Below are positions 26,368 to 34,299 of a DNA stretch of 64,000 nucleotides, one piece after another. Within the stretch, counting starts at the first letter, position 1, and each line of letters starts with the position of its first letter. The DNA comes from Quadrisphaera granulorum (GTDB taxonomy: Bacteria; Actinomycetota; Actinomycetes; Actinomycetales; Quadrisphaeraceae), in NCBI RefSeq assembly GCF_003149145.1, contig NZ_QGDQ01000018.1, positions 1-64,000 on the forward strand, written 5' to 3'. The translations under genes were made by a program, and so were the position numbers. The notes beneath the pieces were generated by a model. That model did no database searches. It was not told where the DNA came from and saw only the letters and a list, made by a program, of their open reading frames with translations.

Positions 26368-27549
26368 GTGGCCGCCAACCAGCACTCAGCAGCTGGTCAG
26401 GCGCTCGGGTACGTCTACCAGGTGGGATGGGGCCTACTTGAGCTGGCTCGGCCCGGGCCGGACGAACATTGGCTGCGCCTCGAAACTGTTGATGACGTGT
26501 CCTGGCACGACGACGCTGGCGACGCAATATCGCTCCTGCAGATCAAGCACCACCTAGGTGCTGGTAGTTCGCTGGCGGACATGCATGTCGATGTCTGGCG
26601 AACTGTACAAATCTGGCTGGACGACCCGTCCCTGTTGCAAGCAGGCGGCCCTCTCCTCTGCCTGGTGACGACGCAGTCTGTACCAGCAGACGGAGCGCTG
26701 GCGAGATTGAATCACAGTGGCAGAGATGTCGGTCGTGCACTACAGCTTTTAAATGAGGCGGCGGAGGAATCGACGAATAAGCAGACCGAGGCTACTCGGG
26801 CTGCATGGCTTGCTACCCCGTCTGGTGTCCGCGAAGCGATTACTGAGCGAGTTTATGTGATCGCCGACCAAGCTCCCGCGCAGAATCTCCGTGATGAGGT
26901 TCGCTCTCTGCTGAGCAACGCACTGCCGGTTGGGCGAGAAGATGCCTTCATCGAGGCTCTGACTGGCTGGTGGTGGCGGGTGGGTATCGACCTGCTTCGA
27001 GGTAATCGTCGAGGTATCCGTCGCATCGACCTTCGATTAAAAATCGACGACCTTCGTGACCAGTTTTCTAGCCGCAGTCTTCCCATCACCGTAGGCCGAG
27101 ATGCTCAAGAACGGTCTCTTGACGACCATCGCGATCGAGTCTTCGCCCATCAGCTCGATTGGATCGGGGCAGGTGAAGACCTCTTGGTGGCCGCTATTCG
27201 CGACTACTACCGCGCCTATGCTCAGGCGCAGGCTTGGGTTGAAGGTGCCATGGTGGAACTTTCTGAGTTGTCAGAATACGAACACCGTGTCGTTGAAGAG
27301 TGGGAGATGCAGTTCGGGTTGATGAAGGCTTCGCTCGGCGAGGACGCCTCCGAGGGTGATCTCCGTCAGGCGGGTATGCGCCTCTTCGGCAAGGCAATGA
27401 ACCAAAGCCCTGCGTTGCTCCGGCCCGGAATGACGGATGCCTTTTTCTCGCGAGGCACCCATCACCGTCTGGCCGATGAACGACGAATGGGGTGGCATCC
27501 GGAGTTTGCCCAACGACTCGAAGCCCTGCTGCAATCGCGTGCCTCGTGA
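26368..27549 (+). CDS. ABC-3C system: nuclease-domain component
   Basis: A 393-residue protein, first of a three-gene cassette. The N-terminal part has the pattern of a restriction-like (PD-(D/E)xK, Cap4/DUF4297-type) nuclease domain: GYVYQ near residue 14, E39 and D43 in RLETVDDV, and Q58-x-K60 in LLQIKHH. The C-terminal half is helical with no known catalytic motif and may be the part that contacts the other components. GTG 26368 is taken as the start; an upstream GTG at 26287 is possible. Clearly lower GC than the secretion genes. It overlaps the next gene by 4 bp. Confidence 0.75.
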   Translation: MAANQHSAAGQALGYVYQVGWGLLELARPGPDEHWLRLETVDDVSWHDDAGDAISLLQIKHHLGAGSSLADMHVDVWRTVQIWLDDPSLLQAGGPLLCLVTTQSVPADGALARLNHSGRDVGRALQLLNEAAEESTNKQTEATRAAWLATPSGVREAITERVYVIADQAPAQNLRDEVRSLLSNALPVGREDAFIEALTGWWWRVGIDLLRGNRRGIRRIDLRLKIDDLRDQFSSRSLPITVGRDAQERSLDDHRDRVFAHQLDWIGAGEDLLVAAIRDYYRAYAQAQAWVEGAMVELSELSEYEHRVVEEWEMQFGLMKASLGEDASEGDLRQAGMRLFGKAMNQSPALLRPGMTDAFFSRGTHHRLADERRMGWHPEFAQRLEALLQSRAS

Positions 27550-28019
27550 TTCATTGGAATGATCAGCCCGCTGCCGTCAGAGCAACCCTGAACCCGTTGC
27601 TGATCGCGGCAGTCGTGGCCTGGTCCAGTCGTGCATATGCAAAGGCTGGGGGGCATGAGGGCATGCCTTGGCCACTAGCCTTCGTGGCGCCTGCCCTGAT
27701 CTTGCATCCGCCGAGCCGTCAAGCACTCCCCGGATCCACCAAAAAGCGACTGATTGCATGGCGTGACGAGAACGATTCCCTGGTTGAGGGGCTTCCGGAG
27801 CGCTGCCGCAATCTTCGGCCCTTCACCCAGGCGGGCCTCCGGGCTGGTCTGCGACACGGCTTCATCAGCGTCCAGGGTCCAGACGTCGTCGGGCGCCTGT
27901 CGCCGGGCAGGACCCCAGACGAGCTCCGAGAGGTGGCCCGGGCATCGGCCCTCCTGGGGCGCTGGCTGGCACCTCTGCCGGCATCCACCGTCCTCGGGAC
28001 GCTGGGGATGACAACCTAG
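27546..28019 (+). CDS. ABC-3C system: middle component
   Basis: A 157-residue protein matching the 'three component ABC system middle component' family (DUF6521-like). It opens with HWNDQPAAVRATLNPLL, followed by GMPWPLAFVAPALILHPPSR and a later LIAWRDENDSLVEGLPERC. These small proteins always sit between a nuclease- or effector-type partner and a Rad50-like ATPase and presumably bridge them. The GTG start at 27546 overlaps the preceding stop (GTGA), and the next gene begins 4 bp after its stop. No catalytic residues are apparent. Confidence 0.75.
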   Translation: MIHWNDQPAAVRATLNPLLIAAVVAWSSRAYAKAGGHEGMPWPLAFVAPALILHPPSRQALPGSTKKRLIAWRDENDSLVEGLPERCRNLRPFTQAGLRAGLRHGFISVQGPDVVGRLSPGRTPDELREVARASALLGRWLAPLPASTVLGTLGMTT

Positions 28020-28023
28020 GTTC

Positions 28024-29973
28024 GTGCAGCTCGTATCCATCGTCGTGTGGGGCTGGAGCAGTCCCGAACCTCGCGTGATCGCCCTTCGGCCTGGACTGAA
28101 CGTGATCACGGGCGATTCAAAGACCGGCAAAAGTGCGATCTTGGACATCGTTGACTACTGCTTCGGTCGTAGAGAAGAGTCCGTGGCGGGCGAGCGCATC
28201 CGCGAAGCTGTCTCGTGGTACGGGGTCGTTCTTCGCGTAGCAGAGTCGTTCGTATTTGTGGGCAGGCCGCGGCCAAGTCGTGGCTCGGCATCAAATCACC
28301 AGGCGCTGATTCGGGAATCTACGAGCCCTGACCTTCCCGTGTATGAAGATCTCCTTCCCAACACCGACACCGAGGGGCTTCGTCGCCGCTTAGGTCTACT
28401 TCTGGGGATTGGTGAGCACCGTGCGTTCTCGCATGAGGACGCGCTGGCTGCTGGAGGTGCGGCCTCAGCCGGAAATGCCATTGTGCTCTGCCTGCAGAAG
28501 CAGGGAGAAGTCAGCAACCAGGATTACTTGTTCCATCGACAAGCCGATAGAAACGTAGCCAACTCGTTGATCGACTCTTTGCCGTACTTCCTTGGGGCCG
28601 AGCGATGGGATCAGGCTGTTTGGCAGGCGAGGGCTCGACAGGACCGGCGCGTCGTCGACGCTCAGTCAGTTAAACTTCGGAACGCTGAGAAAAGAGCCGA
28701 GGGTGCCGAGGGGGAATTGCGGGCACTTCTTGAGGAGGCTTTTGCCGTTGGCTTATTACCGTCTACTAATTATGAGTCGAGAGAGCAAGCCGTTGCACTC
28801 CTGAAGGCGGCCGCGACACGTGGTGACGGCGGGACCGTCTCTCGCGACGGCGCGGCTCATGCGCGGCGACTTGACCTACAGGAGCGAGCGGCCATTAATC
28901 GCCGTCAGTTGCGTCACCTCATCGATCAGCGGTCGGCCTTACAGAACTTCGGCGACGATGAGGATCTCTATGGCGAGGCCCTGGCTCGTCAGAGAATCGC
29001 GCTGAGGTCGCTTGAGTTGTCCTCTGATGGGGGTGATTCGGTTACCTCATGCCCCCTCTGCAGTCAGGGCCTTGAAGTATCGGACCCTCGTATCGACGAG
29101 ATGCAATCCTTTGCCGATCAGATTGGTGCTGATTTGAGTGGTCTTGTAGGAAACCGTCCGAGGCGAGCTGAGGCACTGAGCGCCCTCGGCGACCAGATTA
29201 GCGCCTTGCAAGAAGAGTTAAGCGCCATTGATGTAACTGTGGCAGCCTTACAGGCCGCCGACTCTCCTAGACTTTTCGGACAGAGTCGGGCCGAAGAGAT
29301 CGCCTTCCATCGGGGGCGCATTGACGCCGCCCTAGGAGGGATCTCGCAGAGTGGCGAGGAGGCGCTGGACCGTGCGCGAGCGGCTCTCCGTGATGCTGAG
29401 CGAGCACTTGAAGTAAGTAAGGAGCGTGCCGGAGAGTCGGAGACGGACGTAGAGGCCCGACTGGTCGCAATCTCTCAGTATTTGACGGAACTTGCTGGCC
29501 GGCTGGACGTGGAACATTCCGATCGGCCAATCACGCTGGACATCAAAAAACTGACAACTATCGTGAGCACAGATTCCGGCCGGCTTCGCCTGAATCAGGT
29601 GGGTAGCGCATCAAACTACTTGGGATTGCACTTGGCTGCGCACTTGGCGCTCCATCGATTCTTCATTGAGGAGAGTCGACCGGTCCCTCGCTTTCTAATG
29701 CTCGATCAGCCCAGCCAGCCCTTTTATCCGCAGGATGATACTCAGGGTGCCGACGGTGAACTGCCCGCGGGGGACAGTGACCGTCGAGCCGTGCGTGATA
29801 TGTACCGACTCCTCTTCGATTTCGCACAGGAGCGGGGGCAGGCTTTCCAGGTGATTGTCAGTGACCATGTGAACCTGCGAGACGAGCAGTGGTTCCAGGA
29901 GTCGATCGTGGAGGAGTGGCGCGACGGCAATGCCTTGATTCCTGCCGAATGGCGTAAGCAGGGTGAAGCATGA
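28024..29973 (+). CDS. ABC-3C system: Rad50/SMC-like ATPase (DUF3732)
   Basis: A 649-residue SMC-type ABC ATPase. Walker A is GDSKTGKS (residues 30-37). Long helical arms flank a central CPLC (Cys343/Cys346) at the zinc-hook position. The ABC signature region is NQVGSASNYLGLHLA (~524-538) and the Walker B is FLMLDQPSQPFYP (Asp561). A Gln stands where SMC proteins have the catalytic Glu, which I recall as normal for DUF3732. Local GC drops to about half in places. It likely loads on or senses nucleic acid and triggers the nuclease partner, as proposed for ABC-3C conflict systems. Confidence 0.85.
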   Translation: MQLVSIVVWGWSSPEPRVIALRPGLNVITGDSKTGKSAILDIVDYCFGRREESVAGERIREAVSWYGVVLRVAESFVFVGRPRPSRGSASNHQALIRESTSPDLPVYEDLLPNTDTEGLRRRLGLLLGIGEHRAFSHEDALAAGGAASAGNAIVLCLQKQGEVSNQDYLFHRQADRNVANSLIDSLPYFLGAERWDQAVWQARARQDRRVVDAQSVKLRNAEKRAEGAEGELRALLEEAFAVGLLPSTNYESREQAVALLKAAATRGDGGTVSRDGAAHARRLDLQERAAINRRQLRHLIDQRSALQNFGDDEDLYGEALARQRIALRSLELSSDGGDSVTSCPLCSQGLEVSDPRIDEMQSFADQIGADLSGLVGNRPRRAEALSALGDQISALQEELSAIDVTVAALQAADSPRLFGQSRAEEIAFHRGRIDAALGGISQSGEEALDRARAALRDAERALEVSKERAGESETDVEARLVAISQYLTELAGRLDVEHSDRPITLDIKKLTTIVSTDSGRLRLNQVGSASNYLGLHLAAHLALHRFFIEESRPVPRFLMLDQPSQPFYPQDDTQGADGELPAGDSDRRAVRDMYRLLFDFAQERGQAFQVIVSDHVNLRDEQWFQESIVEEWRDGNALIPAEWRKQGEA

Positions 29974-30041
29974 TGGATTCATCTACCCGCCATGGTCGCG
30001 CTCTGTCGAAGTCATGAGTGCTGCAACTAGCGAATGTGGCC

Positions 30042-31034
30042 TCAGAGCTTTCTGACGGTGTCAATCGCCATCGCCAAGGCGGCGCCGTGAAAGTCGCCGT
30101 CCTCAAGTTGGTGCAGGACTATGGCAGTGCTTCTCAAGGTGCGAGCGACCGGACTGCCTAGAGTGCAGCGATTGCGCATGTCGGAGCTCGCGCCTGCCGT
30201 GTTTGCAGACCATAGATGCTGCAGTCGCGGGAGGGTTAGTTGTGGCGCTAGCTTTCCACCTCCAAACCATGGCCCAGGGCAGTCGCCAGTTGGATCTATC
30301 AAGGCCACTGAGTAGCCCGTCACTTCGCCGAAGTTGATGGTGCTGTGGCGCAGTCGAACCTGCACTTGTGCGACCTCCAGATGTCGGATGAAGCCTTGGA
30401 GGCTTCGGCTCGAAAGGGCTGCGCGTCGCACTTCGCGTCGCAGAAGTTGCCGTGTCGTCTCCGGTAGGCCCTGTCGTGCCGCTTTCTCTATCTCCGCCCG
30501 TGTCGGCCGCTTCGGCGCCGTCCGGTCTCGGGCCGGTGTCACCTTCAGCCCGTACCGCAGCTCCACGGTGCGGCACGCGGCGCCGAGCTTGGCGTAGTCA
30601 TGCGAGGTCCGCGCTCGACGTCCGTCTTGTCGCGCGAGCGTGACCGCGAGGTGGATGTGGTCGTCGGCGTGCCGGACGGCGATCCAGCGGCACCCGGCGG
30701 TGTCACCACGAGGGGCGAGGCCGGTCTGGTGCAGCACCTCGGCGGCCACGTCAGCCCACTCCGCGTCTGTCAGTTGCCGATCTCCCGGGGCCGTACGCAG
30801 CGGGCAGTGCCACACCGCGGGCGAGGGTCGGCTGTCGAGCGCAGCCAGCGGCTGCTCCAGGAGGGCCGTGAGGCGCTTGAGCCGTGGGTCGCTCCTGGGT
30901 GTGTGGTCGGCAACGACGTCGTCGTCCCATGCCGCGACGACATGAGGGTTGGTGTGCTCGTTGGCCCGGCCGGGACCGAACAGGTAGCGCAGCAGCCCGC
31001 CGATGTCGTTGCCGCGGACGACCTTGCCAATCAA
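30042..31034 (-). CDS. Relaxase (MobA/MOB-P-like), short C-terminus
   Basis: A 330-residue relaxase. The N-terminus IGKVVRGNDIGGLLRYLFG and the metal-binding segment AVRHADDHIHLAVTLARQDG (HxH) identify a mobilisation nuclease that nicks oriT and pilots the strand. The TTG start at 31034 follows GGGAGGAGG and overlaps the mobC stop. After WFGGGKLAPQLTLPRLQHLW (near 30200) the remaining ~60 residues look unlike the long helical tail usual in these relaxases. The C-terminus therefore seems truncated where the ABC-3C cassette meets it. The catalytic part is intact. Confidence 0.8.
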   Translation of the reverse strand: MIGKVVRGNDIGGLLRYLFGPGRANEHTNPHVVAAWDDDVVADHTPRSDPRLKRLTALLEQPLAALDSRPSPAVWHCPLRTAPGDRQLTDAEWADVAAEVLHQTGLAPRGDTAGCRWIAVRHADDHIHLAVTLARQDGRRARTSHDYAKLGAACRTVELRYGLKVTPARDRTAPKRPTRAEIEKAARQGLPETTRQLLRREVRRAALSSRSLQGFIRHLEVAQVQVRLRHSTINFGEVTGYSVALIDPTGDCPGPWFGGGKLAPQLTLPRLQHLWSANTAGASSDMRNRCTLGSPVARTLRSTAIVLHQLEDGDFHGAALAMAIDTVRKL

Positions 31035-31486
31035 GCCTCCTCCCGCGCGGTCAACGTCAGCGGGGGCGCCGTCGCGGAGCGCTGGGAGCGTCGCGCGGCC
31101 TGGACCAGCTCGGCGGCTGCGTCGTCGAGGCGCTCCACAGCGCGGTTGGTGATGGCGACCGCGGCGGCCAGCCACTCCGGCGCCTCTCCCGTGGCGTTCA
31201 GCGCCCTGACGGCCTGGTTAACGTTCACCGCGAACCGGCGCACCTGCGTACGGGCGGCCATGAGCTCCACCAGTGCTTCACGGACCGGGGTCAGCGACGG
31301 CGCCCGCACGCCGCGGGCAGCGGCCAGCGCTGCCTCGGCGGCGTACCCCGACGGCGTCAGTCCCGCCGATCGAGCGGCCTCGGCCAGCAGCGCGTACTCC
31401 TCGGCTGTGGCGCGGAACTTGACCTGCCGATCACGAGCACGGGCGTACCGACGCACCCGGCCGGGACGCTGCACGACGGCGCTCAC
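31031..31486 (-). CDS. mobC: MobC-like relaxosome protein
   Basis: A 151-residue accessory protein. A ribbon-helix-helix-like start (RQVKFRATAEEYALLAEAARSAG, split here as QVKFRATAEEYALLAEAAR) is followed by helical segments with VRRFAVNVNQAVRALNATGE, the usual MobC ending in which Asn and Gln are conserved. It binds oriT and helps the relaxase nick. GTG 31486 is preferred; longer frames would run through the oriT sequence upstream. It is immediately upstream of, and overlapping, the relaxase gene. Confidence 0.75.
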   Translation of the reverse strand: MSAVVQRPGRVRRYARARDRQVKFRATAEEYALLAEAARSAGLTPSGYAAEAALAAARGVRAPSLTPVREALVELMAARTQVRRFAVNVNQAVRALNATGEAPEWLAAAVAITNRAVERLDDAAAELVQAARRSQRSATAPPLTLTAREEA

Positions 31487-31601
31487 TGCGCCCACCTGCC
31501 CTGCCCGGGGCCGGCCCACGACGACGACCGCGCCCGGTCGACGACGCCCCCGCTGGGGCCCGCGATGCGCAGCGAGCGGAAGCCGGCGCGGCAGCGACGG
31601 C

Positions 31602-31629
31602 GCATCTGGGTACCAGATGCATATCTTGC
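31602..31629 (-). other. Origin of transfer (oriT), MOB-P-like nic site
   Basis: A perfect inverted repeat GCATCTGG-GTA-CCAGATGC (31602-31620) is followed 8 bases later by the predicted nick between G31628 and C31629 in TATCTTG/C, an exact match to the MOB-P consensus YATCYTG/Y. In RP4 the nick also lies 8 bases from the end of the inverted repeat. The site is ~115 bp upstream of mobC. Strand assignment follows the mob operon; the nicked strand as written is the plus strand. Confidence 0.75.
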
Positions 31630-31703
31630 TCCCGCCCTTCCGACCCCAGAAGGAGCCGCTGCCCACGGCCGGCCGGGCAAGACCATGAACGCCGCGAGGG
31701 CGC

Positions 31704-32777
31704 TCACGAGGCTTCCCGCCGGTCGAGGATCTCGCAGGCCCGGCGCAGCACCGTGGTGCGGGTCAGCGGCATGTTTTCCCGCGTCAGCTCGGCGCGGGCC
31801 TGCTGCTGCAGGGCCATCCGACCACCGTCGAGCGCCTGCAGCCGAGCCTCGAGGGCGTCGACGTCCTCGGCGCTGAGGCCCGAGGCGTGCTCGGGCTTGG
31901 AGGCTTCGTCCCACCACGGTCCCGCTTCGGCCAGGCGCATCGGGGAGCGGGTCGCGGGGTCGGCCGCGACCTTCAACAGCGCTGTGGCGGCGAAGCGCGC
32001 CGGCCACAGCCGCCGTCGCACGGCGAGCTCCAGGGCTGCGAGCAGGTGCGGTGCCTGCCAGCACGCGGTGCCGAGGCCGTTGGCGGTACGGGACGCGGCG
32101 CACATCTCGACGATCACCTCCAGTCCGCCCTGGGGATCGATGTTGAGGCTGCGGAGGAACTCCACCTCCTCCTCCCGCGCAGCGCGCTGGGAGGCGCTAG
32201 GTGCGGGGGATGGAGGGGGAGGAGGAGAACTTCTCTGGGTAAAGATCTCTGGGTCGGGCCGCACATCTGCGGCCACCCCCGCCGCAGATCCGCGGCCAGT
32301 AGCCGCAGAAGTGCGGCCACCCCCGGTGGCGACCGGCGGAGTGTCCTGCGGTGGAGCGGCCCTACAGCTGGGTGCGCGAGGAGGGGTGGCCGCAGAAGTG
32401 CGGCCACCCCCGTCGCCGTCTGGTCCGCCCGCGGTGGCCGGGGGAGCGGTGCGCAGGTAGTAGCGATTGGAGAGGTTGACCCCGCCGCGGCGTCGTCGCT
32501 CGATGACGACGAGGCCCTTCTCCTCGAGGTTGCGCAGCGCGCGGTCGACTGCGTCGGTGGAGCGGTGCAGGCGCTCGGCCAGGGTGGCGCGCGAGGGCAT
32601 GCGGACGCCGCTGCCGTTGCCGTAGCGCAGCAGTAGGGCGTAGAGGCGGAAGGCCGGGTCGCTGATGTCGGCCTCGATGACCCACTCAGGGACGATCGAG
32701 AAGAGCTGGTCCTCGACGACGAGGGCGTCGACGGCGGGCTGGTTCGGTGGGGTTGGTTCGGTCGACCGGTCGGTCAT
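31704..32777 (-). CDS. HTH protein, probable replication initiator of the element
   Basis: A 357-residue protein. Residues ~25-110 form a winged HTH (FRLYALLLRYGNGSG, then MPSRATLAERLHRSTDAVDRA, then a wing VVIERRRRGGVNLSNRYYLR), as in plasmid Rep or primosomal-type proteins. Residues ~115-200 are a Gly/Pro-rich linker encoded by repeated DNA. The C-terminal ~150 residues are helical. It is placed upstream of oriT/mobC at the element edge. ATG 32777 follows AGGAG. Rep is the best guess because of the DNA repeats inside the gene; a transcription regulator is the alternative. Confidence 0.65.
   Translation of the reverse strand: MTDRSTEPTPPNQPAVDALVVEDQLFSIVPEWVIEADISDPAFRLYALLLRYGNGSGVRMPSRATLAERLHRSTDAVDRALRNLEEKGLVVIERRRRGGVNLSNRYYLRTAPPATAGGPDGDGGGRTSAATPPRAPSCRAAPPQDTPPVATGGGRTSAATGRGSAAGVAADVRPDPEIFTQRSSPPPPPSPAPSASQRAAREEEVEFLRSLNIDPQGGLEVIVEMCAASRTANGLGTACWQAPHLLAALELAVRRRLWPARFAATALLKVAADPATRSPMRLAEAGPWWDEASKPEHASGLSAEDVDALEARLQALDGGRMALQQQARAELTRENMPLTRTTVLRRACEILDRREAS
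32259..32412. repeat. Four iteron-like inverted repeats inside the Rep-like gene
   Basis: CCGCA-N4-TGCGG (one copy CGCGG) occurs at 32259-32272, 32282-32295, 32303-32316 and 32390-32403. Three copies (first, third and fourth) are extended on the right by CCACCCCC. Spacings are 23, 21 and 87 bp, close to whole helical turns. The first copy is in a different reading frame from the other three, yet the DNA is the same, which points to selection on the DNA, for example binding of the encoded protein at an origin. Confidence 0.65.
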
Positions 32778-32959
32778 GAGGGCTCCTGGCGCGGTGGGAT
32801 CGGGACAGGCGTCATCGCCACCACCGACCGCGGGGGAGGGGCTCGTGCGCTCACACCGCGCCAACATCAGCCGCGGACGTGCGCGCACGAGCCGTCACCA
32901 GGTGGACCAGGCGGACGGTGGCGCGGGACGAAACCGCTGCTCAGGGACGTGCGCTGTCT

Positions 32960-32977
32960 GGCCGGACGTGGCCGGAC
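32960..32977. repeat. Paired GGCCGGAC direct repeat beside the attachment site
   Basis: GGCCGGAC occurs at 32960-32967 and 32970-32977, 13 bp before the tRNA fragment. Short direct repeats flanking an att core often bind integrase arms or excisionase. This is only positional evidence. Confidence 0.35.
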
Positions 32978-32990
32978 ACCTGGCGTCATC

Positions 32991-33034
32991 CCTACGGATC
33001 AGAAGGTTGCAGGTTCGAGTCCTGCCGGGCGCGC
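32991..33034 (+). other. Attachment site: 3' fragment of tRNA-Arg(ACG)
   Basis: The stretch reads as the 3' half of a tRNA-Arg with anticodon ACG: CT-ACG-GA then TCAGA, variable AGGTT, T-arm GCAGG-TTCGAGT-CCTGC, and acceptor CGGGCGCG. The 5' half is absent; upstream sequence does not form D- or acceptor arms. Such a fragment, followed by a terminator, is the far end of an element integrated in the tRNA gene. The intact tRNA should lie at the other end, outside the window. Sequence 32778-32990 upstream holds no gene. Confidence 0.75.
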
Positions 33035-33057
33035 TCGTTGAGACAGCGACGTCGAAG

Positions 33058-33086
33058 GCCCCCGCTCTCCACAGCGGGGGCTTTTT
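33058..33086 (+). terminator. Strong intrinsic terminator, probably of the tRNA-Arg gene
   Basis: GCCCCCGCT (33058-33066), six-base loop, AGCGGGGGC (33073-33081) and TTTTT. It is a perfect 9-bp stem with a T-tract, placed 24 bp after the tRNA fragment. It is probably the original chromosomal tRNA terminator. From here to 33310 no gene is visible. Confidence 0.85.
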
Positions 33087-33310
33087 GCGTTGTGCGGGTG
33101 CCCGCAGCGCGGTGGCGCGAGGGTAGTGATCGCTGGGCCGACACGCCGACCGGCCGCTTCAGCAGCGTCACGTCTGCTTCATGGGGGGCCGTCAGGCTGC
33201 GTCAGCACCGTGCCCCGACTGGATGGCGAGGTGCTCGACCCGCCCCGGCGATCCGCGTGAGCCTCCGGCTCTGCGCGCGGGGTCGTCAGCCCGCCTTCCG
33301 AGGAGCTCCT

Positions 33311-33808
33311 GTGCTCGACACCATCAACGGCCTGCCAGTCCACCCGCTGGTCGTGCACGCCGTCGTCGTCCTGTTGCCGCTGGCGGTCCTGGGGACCCTT
33401 GCCGTGGCGGCGGTCCCGCGGTGGCGCGCCCGCTACGCCGGGCTGAACGCGCTGGTCGCCGTCGTCGGCGCTGTGCTGTGCCCGGTGGCCACCAGAAGCG
33501 GCGAAGCCCTCGAACGCCGCGTCGGTGACCCGGGAGTCCACGCCGAGCTGGGTGACCAGCTGCTGTGGTTCGCGGCGCCGCTGGCCCTGCTCGCCGTGGC
33601 CCTGTGGTGGCTGCAGCGTCGACAGAGTCAGGTCGCTGGCTCGCGGCGCCCTCGGGCGATGATCGCCGCGATGGTCCTCGCCGTCGTCGCAGCACTGGCG
33701 ACCGGCGTGCAGGTGTACCGCGTCGGCGACTCCGGCGCCAAGGCCGTCTGGCAGGACCAGATGACCTCCTCGGCGCCTGCATCCGGCGACCAGGGCAACA
33801 GCGACTGA
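33311..33808 (+). CDS. DUF2231 membrane protein
   Basis: A 165-residue protein with four hydrophobic helices. The family signature NGLPVHPLVVHAVVVLLPLA is at the N-terminus, with the conserved His residues, and a closing segment VQVYRVGDSGAKAVW. AGGAG (33301-33305) precedes GTG 33311. DUF2231 proteins are putative membrane-bound, possibly haem- or metal-related. Function is unknown. It is the first chromosomal gene after the attachment site. Confidence 0.85.
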   Translation: MLDTINGLPVHPLVVHAVVVLLPLAVLGTLAVAAVPRWRARYAGLNALVAVVGAVLCPVATRSGEALERRVGDPGVHAELGDQLLWFAAPLALLAVALWWLQRRQSQVAGSRRPRAMIAAMVLAVVAALATGVQVYRVGDSGAKAVWQDQMTSSAPASGDQGNSD

Positions 33809-33942
33809 CTCACGCCGTAAGGCCCCTCCGCATCACGTTGCGGGGCCACTGCGTCACCGGAGACGTCACCCGAACGGGCGATCAAGCGCCCTCTCCCTCG
33901 TGCCGATGCTCATCCGGGACTTTCAGGGGAGGTGGAGAGGGC

Positions 33943-34287
33943 ATGACCGTCATTTCGGGCGCGACACCTGGTGCGGGATCTCGTCCTGCCGGGGGCGTGC
34001 AGTCGTGGGAGAGGGCTGTCCGCGACGCTGGCAAGGCGTACGACAGGGCTTCCGAGCGCCTGCGCAACTCCGCCACCCCGACTGGGTCGGACGGCGCCAC
34101 TAGCCGCGACAGCGCCGCTGCCGTGCAGCTCGCCGCCGCCCGGCTCGCGTCCGCCCAGGCGTCACTGGCCCAGGCGAGGGCGGCCGCGGCAGAGCGGCAG
34201 GCCCAGCGTCAGGACGACGCCGCACGCCCCGCCGTCGCCGAGCCCGCCCAGGCCACGCCCCAGGGGCGGCTGGACACCTACCTCTGA
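33943..34287 (+). CDS. Hypothetical Ala-rich helical protein
   Basis: A 114-residue protein. The N-terminal ~20 residues are Gly/Pro-rich; the rest is a likely coiled coil rich in Ala, Arg, Gln (AARLASAQASLAQARAAAAE). GGAGAGGGC sits before ATG 33943. No family is recognised, and there is no signal peptide or membrane helix. It is transcribed alone, convergent with the next gene. Confidence 0.55.
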   Translation: MTVISGATPGAGSRPAGGVQSWERAVRDAGKAYDRASERLRNSATPTGSDGATSRDSAAAVQLAAARLASAQASLAQARAAAAERQAQRQDDAARPAVAEPAQATPQGRLDTYL

Positions 34288-34299
34288 CGAGGGGGCGCG

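Noticed and set aside
32950-33034. Complete tRNA-Arg gene
   Set aside because: The 5' acceptor, D-arm and 5' anticodon strand are absent; only the 3' half is present.
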